A stretch of 64,000 nt of DNA from Methanoculleus marisnigri JR1 (GCF_000015825.1 NC_009051.1:2040695-2104694), one strand, 5' to 3'. Positions 7,324-17,318 are shown, numbered from the stretch's first letter. Translations and numbers: made by a program. Notes: generated by a model not told the origin, from the letters alone.

Positions 7324-9135
7324 CTACGCGTCAAACGCCTGGAGCCACATCTCCGCGCAGGCTATCCGCCAGAACTCGGTAGAATAAGGACTCTTCCCGT
7401 CGAGGAACTCGCGGTAGTTTTCGAGCACCCGCTCCGCGTCCCAGTAGGGTCGTTCTGCGAATTCCGGCGTCGAGAAGAGGTCGAGGATACGCGGTGCGAG
7501 TTCGCCCTCCATCCAGACCTCTTCGGGGGTGACGAAACCCATCTTGTCCATCCTGCACCGGACGGCGTCCGGAACCAGCCCCCGGATTGCCCGCCGGAGG
7601 ACGTGCTTCGTGACGCCGCCGCGGATCTTCTGGTCGAGCGGGAGCGATCCGAGGTACTCCACCAGCCGGTAGTCGAGGAACGGGACCCGGGCCTCGATCG
7701 AGAAGGCCATCGAGTTCCTGTCCTCCCAGTGCAGCAGGAGGGGGAGGTTCGAGGCCGTGACCTCCCGTTTCAGCACCTCGTCAAGCGACCCCGCATACCG
7801 GAGGACCTCGGGCGCTGATCCGCGGAGGAGTTCCCGCCGCTCCAACCGGACCCGGGACTGCCCGGCCGCCCACGCGAAGAACGACCGATGCAGCCTCGCA
7901 CTCGCGATCCCCTCCCGGAGAGCGGCGAGGATCTCCCGGCGCCGGAGGAGCCCGCGGATGTAGGGCGCCTGGTAGGCGATGTAGCCGGCGAGTTGCTCGT
8001 CGGCGCCCTGTCCGTCGAGGACCACCTTCACCTCCTCCCGCGCAAGCCGCATCACGCAGTACTGGGCATATATCGAGAGGGACGCGAACGGCTCGTCCTG
8101 CATATAGAGTAATCTCTCGATATCCTCCCAGAGCCCGTCCGTGCCCGGCGTCGTCCGGCGGTTCGCGACGCCCGTCGCCGCGACTACCGTATCGATATGC
8201 CGGCTCTCGTCGAATCTCGGATCGTCAAAACAGACCGAGAACGTCTTCTGCCGCTCACCGACGCTCTCCGGGCTCTCTTCCCGCAGGAGGACGTTGATCA
8301 GGGCGGTGACCGTCGAGGAGTCGATGCCGCCCGAGAGACAGGTTCCGACCGGGACGTCGCTCCGGAGCCGGAGCCGGACGGCATCGGTCAGGAGGTCTCT
8401 CGCCCTCCTTGCGGCGGTTTCGTCGTCAGTGCCGGCCTCTCGCGAGGCGGGGTTCATCGAAAAATCCCAGTAGCGTTCCGGCTCCCCGGCACCCTCCTCC
8501 GAGACGACGACCGCATGGGCCGGCGGGACCTGAAAGACGCCGTCGTACATCGTCTCGCCGGTGTGATCCGCAACTCCCCACGCAAGGAACGTCGAGAGCA
8601 TCCGGTCGTTCGGCCGCCGGCCGACCAGCGGATGCACCCGGAGCGCCTTGATCTCCGAGGCGAAGAGGAACGACCCCCCGGCCACGGCGTAGTAGAACGG
8701 CTTGACGCCCAGGCGGTCGCGGGCACAGAAGAGTTCGCGACGGCGCCCGTCCCAGAGGGCGAACGCCCACATCCCGTTGAACCGGGCGAGGCAGTCCCTC
8801 CCCCACTCCTCGTAGGCGTGCAGGATCACCTCCGTATCGGTTGCGGAAGCGAAACGGTGTCCGAGGGCGGCGAGTTCCTCACGAAGTTCGCGGTAGTTGT
8901 AGATCTCGCCGTTGAAGACGATCTGGAGCGATCCGTCCTCGTTTCCCATCGGCTGGCGACCCTCGTCGGAGAGATCGATGATCGCGAGGCGGCGATGGGC
9001 GAGGCCGACCGGCCCGGAGAAGAACGTTCCTTCGCCGTCGGGCCCGCGATGAGCCAGCCGCTGTGCCATCGCCCCGACGAGAGCCGCATCCGCCTCCTCC
9101 CCGTTCAGGGCAAACTGCCCGGCAATACCGCACAT
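7324..9135 (-). CDS. asnB: Asparagine synthase (glutamine-hydrolysing)
   Basis: Converts aspartate to asparagine using glutamine amide nitrogen and ATP. The start is set at ATG 9135 because MCGIAGQ exposes the catalytic N-terminal cysteine of the class II amidotransferase domain; an in-frame upstream extension to 9213 would bury it. The glutaminase domain covers about residues 2-200. The synthetase domain carries the PP-loop LSGGIDSS and then DGQGADEQLAGY. At 603 residues the length is normal. It is the last gene of the minus-strand run that begins at atwA, 13 bases after the AhpD-like gene. Related proteins can amidate other substrates, so the natural product is not certain. Confidence 0.9.
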   Translation of the reverse strand: MCGIAGQFALNGEEADAALVGAMAQRLAHRGPDGEGTFFSGPVGLAHRRLAIIDLSDEGRQPMGNEDGSLQIVFNGEIYNYRELREELAALGHRFASATDTEVILHAYEEWGRDCLARFNGMWAFALWDGRRRELFCARDRLGVKPFYYAVAGGSFLFASEIKALRVHPLVGRRPNDRMLSTFLAWGVADHTGETMYDGVFQVPPAHAVVVSEEGAGEPERYWDFSMNPASREAGTDDETAARRARDLLTDAVRLRLRSDVPVGTCLSGGIDSSTVTALINVLLREESPESVGERQKTFSVCFDDPRFDESRHIDTVVAATGVANRRTTPGTDGLWEDIERLLYMQDEPFASLSIYAQYCVMRLAREEVKVVLDGQGADEQLAGYIAYQAPYIRGLLRRREILAALREGIASARLHRSFFAWAAGQSRVRLERRELLRGSAPEVLRYAGSLDEVLKREVTASNLPLLLHWEDRNSMAFSIEARVPFLDYRLVEYLGSLPLDQKIRGGVTKHVLRRAIRGLVPDAVRCRMDKMGFVTPEEVWMEGELAPRILDLFSTPEFAERPYWDAERVLENYREFLDGKSPYSTEFWRIACAEMWLQAFDA

Positions 9136-9148
9136 ACTCCGGGCCCGG

Positions 9149-9592
9149 TCACTTATCAGAACAGGTCTTATCCAGGCCCGTACCGTTGATGTCGCAGGAG
9201 GGACAGGGGGCACCGTTCACCACCCGGTATGCATCCGCGAGCACGGCGGAGTTCGCGAGCAGTCCCGCGATCAGGATCACCTCGAGGATCTCGGCCCGGG
9301 TCGCGCCCTTCGCCATCGCCGACTGCATGTGGTACTCGACACAGTGGTTGCACTTGAGCGCGGCGCCCACCGCGAGGCTGATGAGCTCGATCGTCTTCGG
9401 CTCGAGCTGGCTGGTCTCGACGACAGCGCCCTTGTAGAGGAGGTGCGAGATGAGGATCTCGGGCCGTTCCGCCATCCGCTCAAAAATCAGCGGAACCCTG
9501 CCGTACTCGCTCTCGATCTCGCGGAGGAGTTCCTCCGCGATGGTGTCCGACCCCCGTTCGACAATCCTCGTGAGTATCTTCTCGAAATCCAT
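9149..9592 (-). CDS. Carboxymuconolactone decarboxylase / AhpD-like family protein
   Basis: A 147-residue all-helical protein of the CMD/AhpD family. The redox motif is present as KCNHCVEYH around residues 79-87 (C-x-x-C-x3-H), the arrangement used by AhpD thiol-disulfide oxidoreductases. The C-terminus has three more cysteines (APCPSC and KTCSDK), unusual for the family. It lies 5 bases downstream of mmp7 and 13 bases upstream of asnB, so it probably shares the mmp transcript. A redox role linked to the oxygen-sensitive mmp proteins is an inference from position. Confidence 0.85.
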   Translation of the reverse strand: MDFEKILTRIVERGSDTIAEELLREIESEYGRVPLIFERMAERPEILISHLLYKGAVVETSQLEPKTIELISLAVGAALKCNHCVEYHMQSAMAKGATRAEILEVILIAGLLANSAVLADAYRVVNGAPCPSCDINGTGLDKTCSDK

Positions 9593-9597
9593 CGCAA

Positions 9598-10539
9598 CTA
9601 CACCAGTATCCTCGTTTCCGAGAAAGGTTTAATCCGGATCAATATGTAGTTGCGCATCCGTGACGGCGTAACGTCGGCGATATCACCGACCGTCACCCCT
9701 TCGGCGACCTCGAGCGACCGCACGTCGTCGGCGTACGAATCGTAGGGGAGTTTCACCCGGAGCCCCTCCATCTGGGCGGTCACCGGCGTCGGGTGCGTCA
9801 GCAGGCTGACCTCGTGGATCTGCTCCTCGATGATCGCCATCAGGCGGGGCGGGAAGACGGAGAGCGGGTCTTTTGCGAGAGCATCCCGCCGCGCATCCAG
9901 GACGCGGGAGATCTCGTCCACCAGTTCGTCGAGTTTCCCGAGTTCCTCGGGGCGCTTGAACCGGTGCATGATCCTGCCGATCCCGCCTACGTATCCTTCG
10001 ACGGGTGGGTCGATCGCCCGCATCAGGGTTTCGCGGTCGGGCGCGCCGGTCACCACGATCGGCACGTGGATCTCCCGGCGGATCGCCGGGAACTTCTGCC
10101 GGATACACTCTTCGAAGTTGCCGAGCGCGTAGACGGCGAGATCGTGCTCGTTGATGACGTCCCGCTCCTCGTCGTTCAAATTCGCAATCCGTTTCCCGAA
10201 TCCTCTCGCAAGCCCGACCATGTTGGTCTTCGCGCCCGACCGCCTGAGATACTCGGCGATATCGCAGGAGATGTGGGGAAGGTGATGGATCTCCAGGCTC
10301 GGGCTCACGACGGCAATCTCGGTCCCGACGAGAGGGGCCTCGACCACCTCGCCGGCGAGCGGTTTTGCGATCCGGCGTATCATCTCGATATCGTCTCGCG
10401 GCACGAACGACTGGAGCACGACGTCCTGGGCCATGACGTGCTTCTGGACGATGTAGCCCCCGAGGTCGTCGATCAGATCCATGATCTCGTCGTGCCGGTA
10501 GACGCCTCCCTTGTAGGTCACCGGCACCAGCGTCGTCAT
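9598..10539 (-). CDS. Methanogenesis marker protein 7 (Mmp7)
   Basis: A 313-residue protein found only in methanogens and relatives. Family knowledge places Mmp7 with McrC, Mmp3, Mmp17 and component A2 in the ATP-dependent complex that reductively activates methyl-coenzyme M reductase. I recognise the family by overall sequence (VTYKGGVYRHDEI at the start, ISCDIAEYLRRSGAKTNMV in the middle) and by its cluster. Its ATG overlaps the mmp17 stop by 4 bases. Cysteines are few, at about residues 92 and 142. Confidence 0.88.
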   Translation of the reverse strand: MTTLVPVTYKGGVYRHDEIMDLIDDLGGYIVQKHVMAQDVVLQSFVPRDDIEMIRRIAKPLAGEVVEAPLVGTEIAVVSPSLEIHHLPHISCDIAEYLRRSGAKTNMVGLARGFGKRIANLNDEERDVINEHDLAVYALGNFEECIRQKFPAIRREIHVPIVVTGAPDRETLMRAIDPPVEGYVGGIGRIMHRFKRPEELGKLDELVDEISRVLDARRDALAKDPLSVFPPRLMAIIEEQIHEVSLLTHPTPVTAQMEGLRVKLPYDSYADDVRSLEVAEGVTVGDIADVTPSRMRNYILIRIKPFSETRILV

Positions 10540-11120
10540 AGCGTCACCCCCATCTTCTCAAAGAGCGGCACGACCATCGTCTCCACGATGTCGGTCGGCA
10601 GGGTATCCTCGCTCGCCACGTAGTAAAACTTCCCGTCCCGGATGTACTGGCGGCGAACCTTGAACCCCTCGGGAGCGATGTACTGGAGCGCGTAGATGAC
10701 GTCCTTGTAGAGGGTCTCGCTCGGGTCGGCAACCACCAGCCGATCGAGATCCTCGTCCCCGGCCATCCCCGTCGGGAGGACGACGGTGAACCGGTCGGGC
10801 TGGTCGACGTGCTCCTTGCCGTAGATGCTCCAGAGTTTCTGGAGGAGCGGCGCAAGGTAGGTCTCGTCGCCGATATCGAGGACGATCTCGTTCTCGCCGC
10901 GGTTGACGTTTGCAAAGTCGGCGATGCGGATTGCGCGCGGCATATGGCGCAGGAGCCCGGCGGCGACGAAGATCGGCATCTTCGGGTCGACGTATATGTG
11001 CAGCCGGTCGACCACCTTGATGAGATCGAGGTCCTGGAGGACATCGCCTGCGATCCGCTCGTAGGCCACTCTCCCGACCTCGTCCGGGGACTCGACCACG
11101 AAGTAGTTCAACGGGGGCAT
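10536..11120 (-). CDS. Methanogenesis marker protein 17 (Mmp17)
   Basis: A 194-residue methanogen-specific protein, reported as part of the MCR activation complex with Mmp7, Mmp3 and McrC. It is recognised by its position between mmp15 and mmp7 and by the sequence of the family (YFVVESPDEVGRVAYERI at the start, FYYVASEDTLPTDIV near the end). No cysteine is present, so it probably does not itself bind a metal cluster. It starts one base after the mmp15 stop and overlaps mmp7 by 4 bases. Confidence 0.86.
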   Translation of the reverse strand: MPPLNYFVVESPDEVGRVAYERIAGDVLQDLDLIKVVDRLHIYVDPKMPIFVAAGLLRHMPRAIRIADFANVNRGENEIVLDIGDETYLAPLLQKLWSIYGKEHVDQPDRFTVVLPTGMAGDEDLDRLVVADPSETLYKDVIYALQYIAPEGFKVRRQYIRDGKFYYVASEDTLPTDIVETMVVPLFEKMGVTL

Positions 11121-12359
11121 CTACTCTCCCTTGATGAATCCGGACGCGAGCAGGGCGGACCCGACCGCGCCGATGTACTGCGAGTGGGGCGGGACGACGA
11201 TCTCGGTCTGCAGGAGCTGGCCCATCGCATGGACCAGCCCCTCGATCAGCGAGGTGCCGCCGACCATGATCACCGGCTCCTTGATGTCGATCTCCTGCAG
11301 CTGCTGCTCGAAGACCTGTTCGGCGACGCTGTGGCAGGCCGCGGCCGCCACGTCCTCACGCGAGGAGCCGGCGGCGAGCGCGTTCACCAGGCTCTGCGTC
11401 CCGAAGACGATGCAGTAACTGTTCATCGGGACGTTCTTCCCCATGCCCTTCATGGCGAGGGGCCCGAGTTCGGTGATGTCCACGCCGAGCCGCTTTGCGG
11501 TCATCTCCAGGAACCGGCCGCTCGCCCCGGCGCAGATCCCGCCCATCGTGAAGGTTCCGGGGATGCCGTCGATGACGCTGATCGCCTTGTTGTCCATCCC
11601 GCCGATATCGATAACGGTCGCGGAACCCTGCTGGTGATCGGCGAGGTAGACGGCGCCCTTGGAGTTCACCGTCAGTTCCTCCTGGACGAGATCCGCCCCG
11701 AGGTGCTTGCCGATCAGGAACCGGCCGTATCCGGTGGTGCCGATCGCCTGGATGTCCTCGCGGGTGAGCCCGGCCATCTCGAGCGCGTCCGCGACGGCGC
11801 TCTCGGCGCTCTTGATCACCTCGGTCGTCGGGTGCCACCCGGTGCCGACGATCTCGTTGTCCTTCATCACGACGGCCTTCGTCGTGCTCGACCCCGAGTC
11901 GACGCCCATCGTGATCCCGGTCTGCTCCTCACGGGCAAGGAGCGCTCTCCGGCGGGCGATGGTGGTCAGGGCCTCCATCCGGGTGAGGAGGGTTCCCGCG
12001 GTCGTTCGCTCGGTGAAGGAGTAACTCACCACCGGCAGCCGGGAGTTCTCGTGGATGTACCGCCGGAGTTCGTTTCGGACAATCGCCGCCTCGGCGCACC
12101 TGAAGCAGGTGCCGATGAAGACCCCGTCGGCATCCACCTTCCCCTCCACGAGGGCCATGGCACGGGCGATCATGAGTTTCAGGTCGGCGCTCCGGACGTC
12201 GAGGCCGAACGCGTCGACCCCCCGCTCGACATCGGCGAGCGCGATGTCGGGGAAAAAGACTTCCGCGTCCACCGACTCGGCGGCATCGTAGATCTCTTTC
12301 TGGACGCCGCTGTACTCCGGCCCGCAGGAGAGCTGGGCGATCCGCACCTTCCGGCTCAT
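11121..12359 (-). CDS. Methanogenesis marker protein 15 (Mmp15), ASKHA-type ATPase
   Basis: A 412-residue protein. The second half is a BadF/HgdC-like activator ATPase with the phosphate-binding [14 protein letters not shown], later [10 protein letters not shown] and GGTSLIEG. The CAGASGRFL motif carries the cysteine that in 2-hydroxyglutaryl-CoA dehydratase activators helps hold a [4Fe-4S] cluster at the dimer interface. The N-terminal 150 residues have [13 protein letters not shown]-driven electron transfer onto a low-potential centre fits MCR activation, but this is inference. Start at ATG 12359 ([16 protein letters not shown]), overlapping mmp5 by 4 bases. Confidence 0.9.
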   Translation of the reverse strand: MSRKVRIAQLSCGPEYSGVQKEIYDAAESVDAEVFFPDIALADVERGVDAFGLDVRSADLKLMIARAMALVEGKVDADGVFIGTCFRCAEAAIVRNELRRYIHENSRLPVVSYSFTERTTAGTLLTRMEALTTIARRRALLAREEQTGITMGVDSGSSTTKAVVMKDNEIVGTGWHPTTEVIKSAESAVADALEMAGLTREDIQAIGTTGYGRFLIGKHLGADLVQEELTVNSKGAVYLADHQQGSATVIDIGGMDNKAISVIDGIPGTFTMGGICAGASGRFLEMTAKRLGVDITELGPLAMKGMGKNVPMNSYCIVFGTQSLVNALAAGSSREDVAAAACHSVAEQVFEQQLQEIDIKEPVIMVGGTSLIEGLVHAMGQLLQTEIVVPPHSQYIGAVGSALLASGFIKGE

Positions 12360-12811
12360 GCCCCGCCCTCCTCCTCTGGAAGACCGTCGAGGAACTTCCT
12401 GACGGCGGCGACGAACTGCACGCCTTCCTCTTCGTTCGAGGGATACTTCAGTTCCAGGATCGGGATACCGCTCTGGCGCAGGGAGAAGACAATCAGCTCG
12501 TCGGTGCGGGCGCAGCCCATGCACCCGAACGCAAGGTCGGCGTCCGTGACGATGATCGCGGCCTCTGCCTCCTCGATGAGGGGGCCATAGATCGCCATCC
12601 GCCCCCGAACACCGGACGGCACCTCGACGGCCGCGTACTTCAGGCCGCGTTTGGGTTCTTCGGGAGTGATCTGCAGGGGCGGGGAGTCTACCCCGGCGGT
12701 CTGTATCCTCTCCCGGATACCGAGGGCTGCACCGAGCGGTTTATGGCCGAACCGGGCCACCAGGTCGGAGAGGATGAGGCTCGTTGCAGGGTAGATAAAC
12801 ACCTTTGCCAT
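12356..12811 (-). CDS. Methanogenesis marker protein 5 (Mmp5)
   Basis: A 151-residue methanogen-specific protein. The visible [12 protein letters not shown] around residues 97-108 has a C-x-x-C that could hold a cofactor or act in thiol chemistry. It is recognised by sequence and by order (mmp6-mmp5-mmp15). Its function has not been established to my knowledge. It lies 5 bases after mmp6 and overlaps mmp15 by 4 bases, so it is part of one transcript. Confidence 0.86.
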   Translation of the reverse strand: MAKVFIYPATSLILSDLVARFGHKPLGAALGIRERIQTAGVDSPPLQITPEEPKRGLKYAAVEVPSGVRGRMAIYGPLIEEAEAAIIVTDADLAFGCMGCARTDELIVFSLRQSGIPILELKYPSNEEEGVQFVAAVRKFLDGLPEEEGGA

Positions 12812-12816
12812 TGAAT

Positions 12817-13278
12817 TCAGGACTCCTCTGTATCTATCAGTTCTTGCAGTCGCTTGATATCAAGTAACGGTCGCTTCCCGCGTGCGGGCGGTGCCGGTTC
12901 CACCTCACCTTCTTCACGCCGGTCGAGTTCCTCGAGCCCGCGGCTGATGTAGCGGAGGATGCGGAATTCCCGTTCGTGGCCGAGGTAGCCCGGCCTCGCT
13001 CCGCCGAGATTCGCCCGGCAGCGTCTCGGGTCCCCGGGAGGAAATCCCCGGTCCTTGACGAAGATATGGGTAGGATCGAACGCGCGGATCTCTTCGATGA
13101 GGCGGTCGACGGACTCCGGTTCGCCCGTCACCTGCAGCCCGAAGCACGTCTCCTTGATGAGGACGCCCTCGGAGGCCTCGTAGGCCCTGAGCGCGAGCTC
13201 GCCGGCGGTCATGGACGGGGACTCGACGAAGACGTATTTGGTCACCGTGCCCACGTACTCGGGAATATATTCGGCCAT
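12817..13278 (-). CDS. Methanogenesis marker protein 6 (Mmp6)
   Basis: A 153-residue methanogen-specific protein of unknown activity. The family pattern THIFVKDRGFPPGDPRRCR is clear. The C-terminal third is charged and Pro/Glu-rich. Either ATG 13278 or the GTG one codon earlier (13281) could start it; ATG 13278 reuses the last base of the mmp3 stop, giving tight coupling. Confidence 0.87.
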   Translation of the reverse strand: MAEYIPEYVGTVTKYVFVESPSMTAGELALRAYEASEGVLIKETCFGLQVTGEPESVDRLIEEIRAFDPTHIFVKDRGFPPGDPRRCRANLGGARPGYLGHEREFRILRYISRGLEELDRREEGEVEPAPPARGKRPLLDIKRLQELIDTEES

Positions 13279-14804
13279 CACTTCACCTCCTTCACGTATA
13301 CCGTAGCTCCCTCGCGCATCCCGGCAAGGTTCCCCGCATCGAGCACCTTCCCGATGACGTTCGTACCCGTGAGCGGTTCGGACGTCGGGCCGAACTCGGC
13401 GCTCGGTGTCGTGCGGATCCCGACCATGCCGGTTCCCCGCCGGGAATCGTTCGTCATCGCGAGGGTGTAGGCCGGCACCTCGCCCTCGGGAGTGTTCTCC
13501 GGGATGATCCCGACGCCCTTGCCGATCTTCGGCTTGAAGAGGAAGACGTCCTCGAAGACGAAGACGAGCGGCATCTTCCCGACGCTATGGTGCTTGAGCC
13601 CGGTCACCTCGCGGAAGATCCTGACCGACCGGGGCGCGGCCGCCTCGTCGAGGGTGATGCTGACGACGTGGTCGGCAGACACCGTCTCGACCCGGGCATC
13701 ACCGGTAGCCAGCACTTCGAGCGTCGTTGCCGGGATCTGGCTTACCACGACGCGGTCGCCAACGGCTTCGTCGGCGGTGAGGGAGACGCCACACCGGGCG
13801 GCGACCGCTTCCGCATCGGCGAGCGAAAGGCCGACGAGATCGAACTGCTCCGGCTCCGCACGGATGGTGAGGAGGTCGCCCTCTCCGGCAAACCTGAGGA
13901 GTTCGATGCCGTGGACGACCCTTCCTACGACGGTGTGCACCGGGCTTGCCGAGACGCCCTGGGTATAGATGTAGACCCCTCCCGAGGATTTCCCGGCGGT
14001 TCTGACCGTGACGGTTCCTTCAAGCCTCGGGCCGGAGAACTCCGCCGGAACCCGCGTCGGGACCAGGTGCGTGTCGGCGACGTGGGTGCTGCTCGAGCGG
14101 CCCACCTGGAATCTGCCGCCCTGTACGGAGAGAAGAAAGTGCTCGACGCTCCGGGCGGTTCCGGTATCGATCCCATCTTCCCCGAAGCCCTGCACTTCCG
14201 CTTCCACGTAGGAGACGACCTGCATTCCGTCTTCGAGCGGGAATTCGGCATCGCGGGTGACGACGACGTTCGAGCGGTCGACACGCCGGAACACCCGCTC
14301 GACGTCGGTGATCCGATCGCCTTCGGCGAGCCGGTCGAGCAGCCCGCGGCCGGTGACGACGTTGCCGATGACGCCGCCGTCCTCCGGCGCACCGTAGTCG
14401 GCGGTATGCCTCATGCGTGCGAAGATCAGGTAGGACTGGGAAGGATCGTAGCCCCCGCACCCGAGGATCACGTCGCCGCGCTCGTACCGGCCCGGACGGC
14501 GTGCCGGGCGGATGCCGGACTCGAACGGGCCGAAAGCGGCGGCGTACCGGTCCTGCCAGTGCAGGCGGAGCCGTTCTGCAAGATCCGGCCGAAGGAGACG
14601 GGAGACCGCCGCGGTCTTTGCCACCTCGACGACCAGATCCCCCGCCGGAGTGGCGAACCTGACCTCCTGCGACTCGGCTTCGTCTTCAACGAGCGCCGGG
14701 CGGATGACGGCGACACTGCACCGTTCATCCCATTCGGGGAGGAGATCTCCGAGCCGGGAACCCGCCGGAACTGAAATGCATTTACCGTCCAGGTGGATCT
14801 CCAT
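13278..14804 (-). CDS. Methanogenesis marker protein 3 (Mmp3), cyclophilin-like domain
   Basis: A roughly 508-residue protein assigned to the MCR activation complex. A ubiquitin-like N-terminus (MEIHLDGKCISVPAG) is followed by a long middle region and segments that resemble a peptidyl-prolyl isomerase barrel (GGVYIYTQGV, and near the C-terminus TNDSRRGTGMVGIRT and GTNVIGKVL). ATG 14804 is preferred over GTG 14813 because GAGGTG then sits 6 bases ahead as a ribosome site. It starts about 10 bases after the atwA stop. Confidence 0.88.
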   Translation of the reverse strand: MEIHLDGKCISVPAGSRLGDLLPEWDERCSVAVIRPALVEDEAESQEVRFATPAGDLVVEVAKTAAVSRLLRPDLAERLRLHWQDRYAAAFGPFESGIRPARRPGRYERGDVILGCGGYDPSQSYLIFARMRHTADYGAPEDGGVIGNVVTGRGLLDRLAEGDRITDVERVFRRVDRSNVVVTRDAEFPLEDGMQVVSYVEAEVQGFGEDGIDTGTARSVEHFLLSVQGGRFQVGRSSSTHVADTHLVPTRVPAEFSGPRLEGTVTVRTAGKSSGGVYIYTQGVSASPVHTVVGRVVHGIELLRFAGEGDLLTIRAEPEQFDLVGLSLADAEAVAARCGVSLTADEAVGDRVVVSQIPATTLEVLATGDARVETVSADHVVSITLDEAAAPRSVRIFREVTGLKHHSVGKMPLVFVFEDVFLFKPKIGKGVGIIPENTPEGEVPAYTLAMTNDSRRGTGMVGIRTTPSAEFGPTSEPLTGTNVIGKVLDAGNLAGMREGATVYVKEVK

Positions 14805-14814
14805 TACGTGCACC

Positions 14815-16428
14815 TCAGGGGGCCCCGCCTGCCCCCATCACCGTTCGTTCGTCCTCGGTGAGATGAGCGAGCACCTCCTCCGTCGGTCCCATCTGGATGA
14901 TCTTGCCTCCCCGCATGAGGGCGACGCGGTCACAGATATCTCTCACAAATTCCATATCGTGCGAAACCACGATAAATGTCTCGTCCATCTCTTCGCGGGC
15001 GTGGAGGATCGAGTGTTTCACGTCGATCTTCGTGATCGGATCCATGGTGCCGGTCGGTTCGTCGAGAACAACGAGCAGGGGTTCGCGGATGAGCACCTGG
15101 GCGAGCGCCACCCGGTGCTTCTCGCCTTCGGAGAGCTGGCTTGGATAGCGCTCCAGGATCTCCTTGCTCTTCTCGGGCGTGAACCCGGCCATCCCGAGGG
15201 TGATGATCGCCTTCCTCATCGCGAGTTCTTTCGGGAACTCTAGACCGATGGCGTCGGTGAGGTTGTCGAGCACCGTCCGGTGCGGGTAGAGGTCGTACTC
15301 CTGGTGGAGGAGGCCGATGTAACCCTTCGCCCGGCCGCGGTTCTCGATGCCGGGTTTTGTCATATCGATCCAGTCGTCGCCGATCCGGATATTCATCTCG
15401 CCGCTGGTGGGCTCGAGGATCCCGGATATGATCCGGGAGAGGGTCGTCTTGCCTGCTCCGCTCTTGCCGATGATCCCGAAGATCTCTTTCTCGCCGACGT
15501 CGAACGAGACGGTGTTGACCGCCCGGACGACGCCCCGGTCGACCGAGAGATAGCGCTTGACCACGTCCCGGGCGACCAGGATCTTCTCGCCGACCGCTCC
15601 GGCCTCGTGCTGCTCGACGTCGCTGTAGTTCTCCATGAACCGGCCGATGACTTCCCTGGGAACGCCAATCCCCTTGATCTCCCCGTTCTCAAGGAGGATT
15701 GCCCGATCGGCTACGTCCTCGATGACCTTTGAGAAATGGGAAGTGACGACCATCCCCATGTCGTTCGCCCGGGCGCTCTCGATGAGCATCCGGTGAACGA
15801 GCGTGGCGGTCTCCGGGTCGAGCGTCCCGGTCGGTTCGTCCGCAAAGAGCATGAACGGGTTCTTCGCGAGCTGCCGGGCGAGCACCACCCGCTGCTTCTC
15901 GCCGCCGGAGAGGTCGCGGGCGATGTGCATCATCCGGTGGGAGAGCCTGACCTGGTCGATGAGGTCGGCGGCCCTGCTGACGGCCTTCTCGCCCGGGTAG
16001 CCGACGTCGTCGAGCGCTCGCAGGACGTTCTCGATCACCCGGTCGTCACCGTAGAGTGCGAACGTCCGCTGGAACATGATGGCGGTTCTCCGCATGATCC
16101 GCCGTTTCATCATCGCGCTTTCGTCGGCCCAGAGATCGATATCCGCCGGTTCGAGGTTGCCCCCGCAGACAGGACACGGCTTTCCCGCCTCGCTCGGGAC
16201 ACCGATGTACTCGCATTTGCCGCAGGTGACGACGTGATAGATGATTGCACCCTGTGTCGGAGGCTGGTCGACACCCCGCATAAGGTGCATGAGAACGGTC
16301 TTGCCGGCACCGCTTCTGCCGATGATGCCGACGGTTTCTCCCTCCGCCACCTCGAAATTGATATTTTTAAGCACGGTAGTCCCGTTGAACTCCATGCAGA
16401 GATCCTTCACCGTAATAAGTGGGGTCAT
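14815..16428 (-). CDS. atwA: Methyl-coenzyme M reductase system component A2 (AtwA)
   Basis: Component A2 is a soluble twin ABC ATPase that supplies ATP hydrolysis for reductive activation of the nickel F430 of MCR. Both halves are complete: first P-loop GRSGAGKT with signature LSGGEKQR and Walker [12 protein letters not shown]; second P-loop GKSGAGKTT with LSEGEKHR and [13 protein letters not shown] four-cysteine zinc-type insert (CGKCEY and CPVCGG) sits in the first half at about residues 69-90. There are no membrane segments. At 537 residues it is of normal length. It is the first gene of the mmp run. Confidence 0.95.
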   Translation of the reverse strand: MTPLITVKDLCMEFNGTTVLKNINFEVAEGETVGIIGRSGAGKTVLMHLMRGVDQPPTQGAIIYHVVTCGKCEYIGVPSEAGKPCPVCGGNLEPADIDLWADESAMMKRRIMRRTAIMFQRTFALYGDDRVIENVLRALDDVGYPGEKAVSRAADLIDQVRLSHRMMHIARDLSGGEKQRVVLARQLAKNPFMLFADEPTGTLDPETATLVHRMLIESARANDMGMVVTSHFSKVIEDVADRAILLENGEIKGIGVPREVIGRFMENYSDVEQHEAGAVGEKILVARDVVKRYLSVDRGVVRAVNTVSFDVGEKEIFGIIGKSGAGKTTLSRIISGILEPTSGEMNIRIGDDWIDMTKPGIENRGRAKGYIGLLHQEYDLYPHRTVLDNLTDAIGLEFPKELAMRKAIITLGMAGFTPEKSKEILERYPSQLSEGEKHRVALAQVLIREPLLVVLDEPTGTMDPITKIDVKHSILHAREEMDETFIVVSHDMEFVRDICDRVALMRGGKIIQMGPTEEVLAHLTEDERTVMGAGGAP

Positions 16429-16454
16429 CTTGAGATCCTCGTTAAACTAATCTT

Positions 16455-16492
16455 CTTCTGGTATCATATTAGGGTTTATATTGTTGCACTTT
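16455..16492 (-). promoter_or_regulatory. Candidate promoter of the atwA-mmp operon
   Basis: On the minus strand the sequence CAACAATATAAACCC (about 16476-16490) is TATA-like and overlaps the stop of the HAD gene. It would start a transcript about 25-30 bases before the atwA ATG, with GAGG ahead of the start. It would let atwA and the mmp genes be transcribed independently of the HAD gene. Inference. Confidence 0.35.
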
Positions 16493-17318
16493 TCCCGGTC
16501 GCCGTGGTATCCGTGAGGAGTTCTGCCACGATACCGGGCACCTCGTCGACGTTGTGGATCACCCGATCCACGCTCGCATAAAGGACGGCCGGTTTCCGAT
16601 CCGACTGCTGTTCGGTGAGCACCGCGAGATCCGCCTTCCTAAAGGCGTTCAGGTCGTTGATGGCATCTCCAACCATAACAACGTTATCATACTGCTCTTT
16701 GAGGTCCTCCACGATCCGCGCCTTCATCGAGGGGGTTGCGACACCGTAGACCCGTTCTCTGGGGATTCCGAGGTAATCGCCCATCCGTTCAAGCTTTGCG
16801 ACCCGGTCGCCGGATGCTATGTATGCGGGAACGCCCATCCGGTGCAGCTCGGTGATGGCCTCTTTCGCGCCCTCGAACGGCCTTCCGCCGGTCGTCACCG
16901 CGAACTCGATGCCGGGGATGTCCATGTTCAGGATCACCCCGCTGTTCATGGTGACGATCGACTCTCTCTTGCAGCAGCTCCAGACCTGCCGGATGCACGC
17001 CTGGAGATCGCTGACGAGGGCAGTCTCGTCGTTGTAGAGGAGGTTCCCGACCTCTTCGGCGGGGATGACCCGCCGGGAGCACGCAACCCCGAACCCGATC
17101 GAATGTTCTAGGAAGAACTCGGAGAGGAGCTGATCCTCCGGCGCCTCGATGACGTCCCGGGAATGGAGGTGGAGGACGACGAGCACTCTCGCCTCGGCCC
17201 CGAAGGTGATGGTCGTGGTCTCGACCTCGGTCAGCATCTCGTCGTGGAGGATGTCGCGTGCTACGCGGTAAGTCCGCAGAAGTGTGCCTGCACTATCAAA
17301 AACAACGGCTACCGACAT
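16476..17318 (-). CDS. HAD-superfamily phosphatase-like protein (soluble P-type-ATPase-like)
   Basis: A 280-residue HAD-fold protein. Motif I reads VVFDSAGTL: the nucleophile aspartate is present but the usual second aspartate is alanine, closer to the D-K-T-G-T of P-type ATPases than to classical phosphatases. The motif II/III elements YIASGD, PSMKARIVEDL and GDAINDLNAF are intact. An insert at about residues 35-130 contains paired cysteines (WSCC). It lies directly upstream of atwA in the same orientation, 47 bases apart. A phosphotransfer or phosphatase role is likely; the substrate is unknown. Confidence 0.8.
   Translation of the reverse strand: MSVAVVFDSAGTLLRTYRVARDILHDEMLTEVETTTITFGAEARVLVVLHLHSRDVIEAPEDQLLSEFFLEHSIGFGVACSRRVIPAEEVGNLLYNDETALVSDLQACIRQVWSCCKRESIVTMNSGVILNMDIPGIEFAVTTGGRPFEGAKEAITELHRMGVPAYIASGDRVAKLERMGDYLGIPRERVYGVATPSMKARIVEDLKEQYDNVVMVGDAINDLNAFRKADLAVLTEQQSDRKPAVLYASVDRVIHNVDEVPGIVAELLTDTTATGKSATI

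Noticed and set aside
8197-9189. 330-codon plus-strand open frame opposite asnB
   Set aside because: Shadow of asnB; no ribosome site and composition unlike a protein.
10809-12590. 593-codon open frame on the plus strand opposite mmp15/mmp17
   Set aside because: It is an antisense shadow of the high-GC mmp genes, rich in Asp, Arg, Gly and His with no domain; the minus-strand proteins are clear family members.
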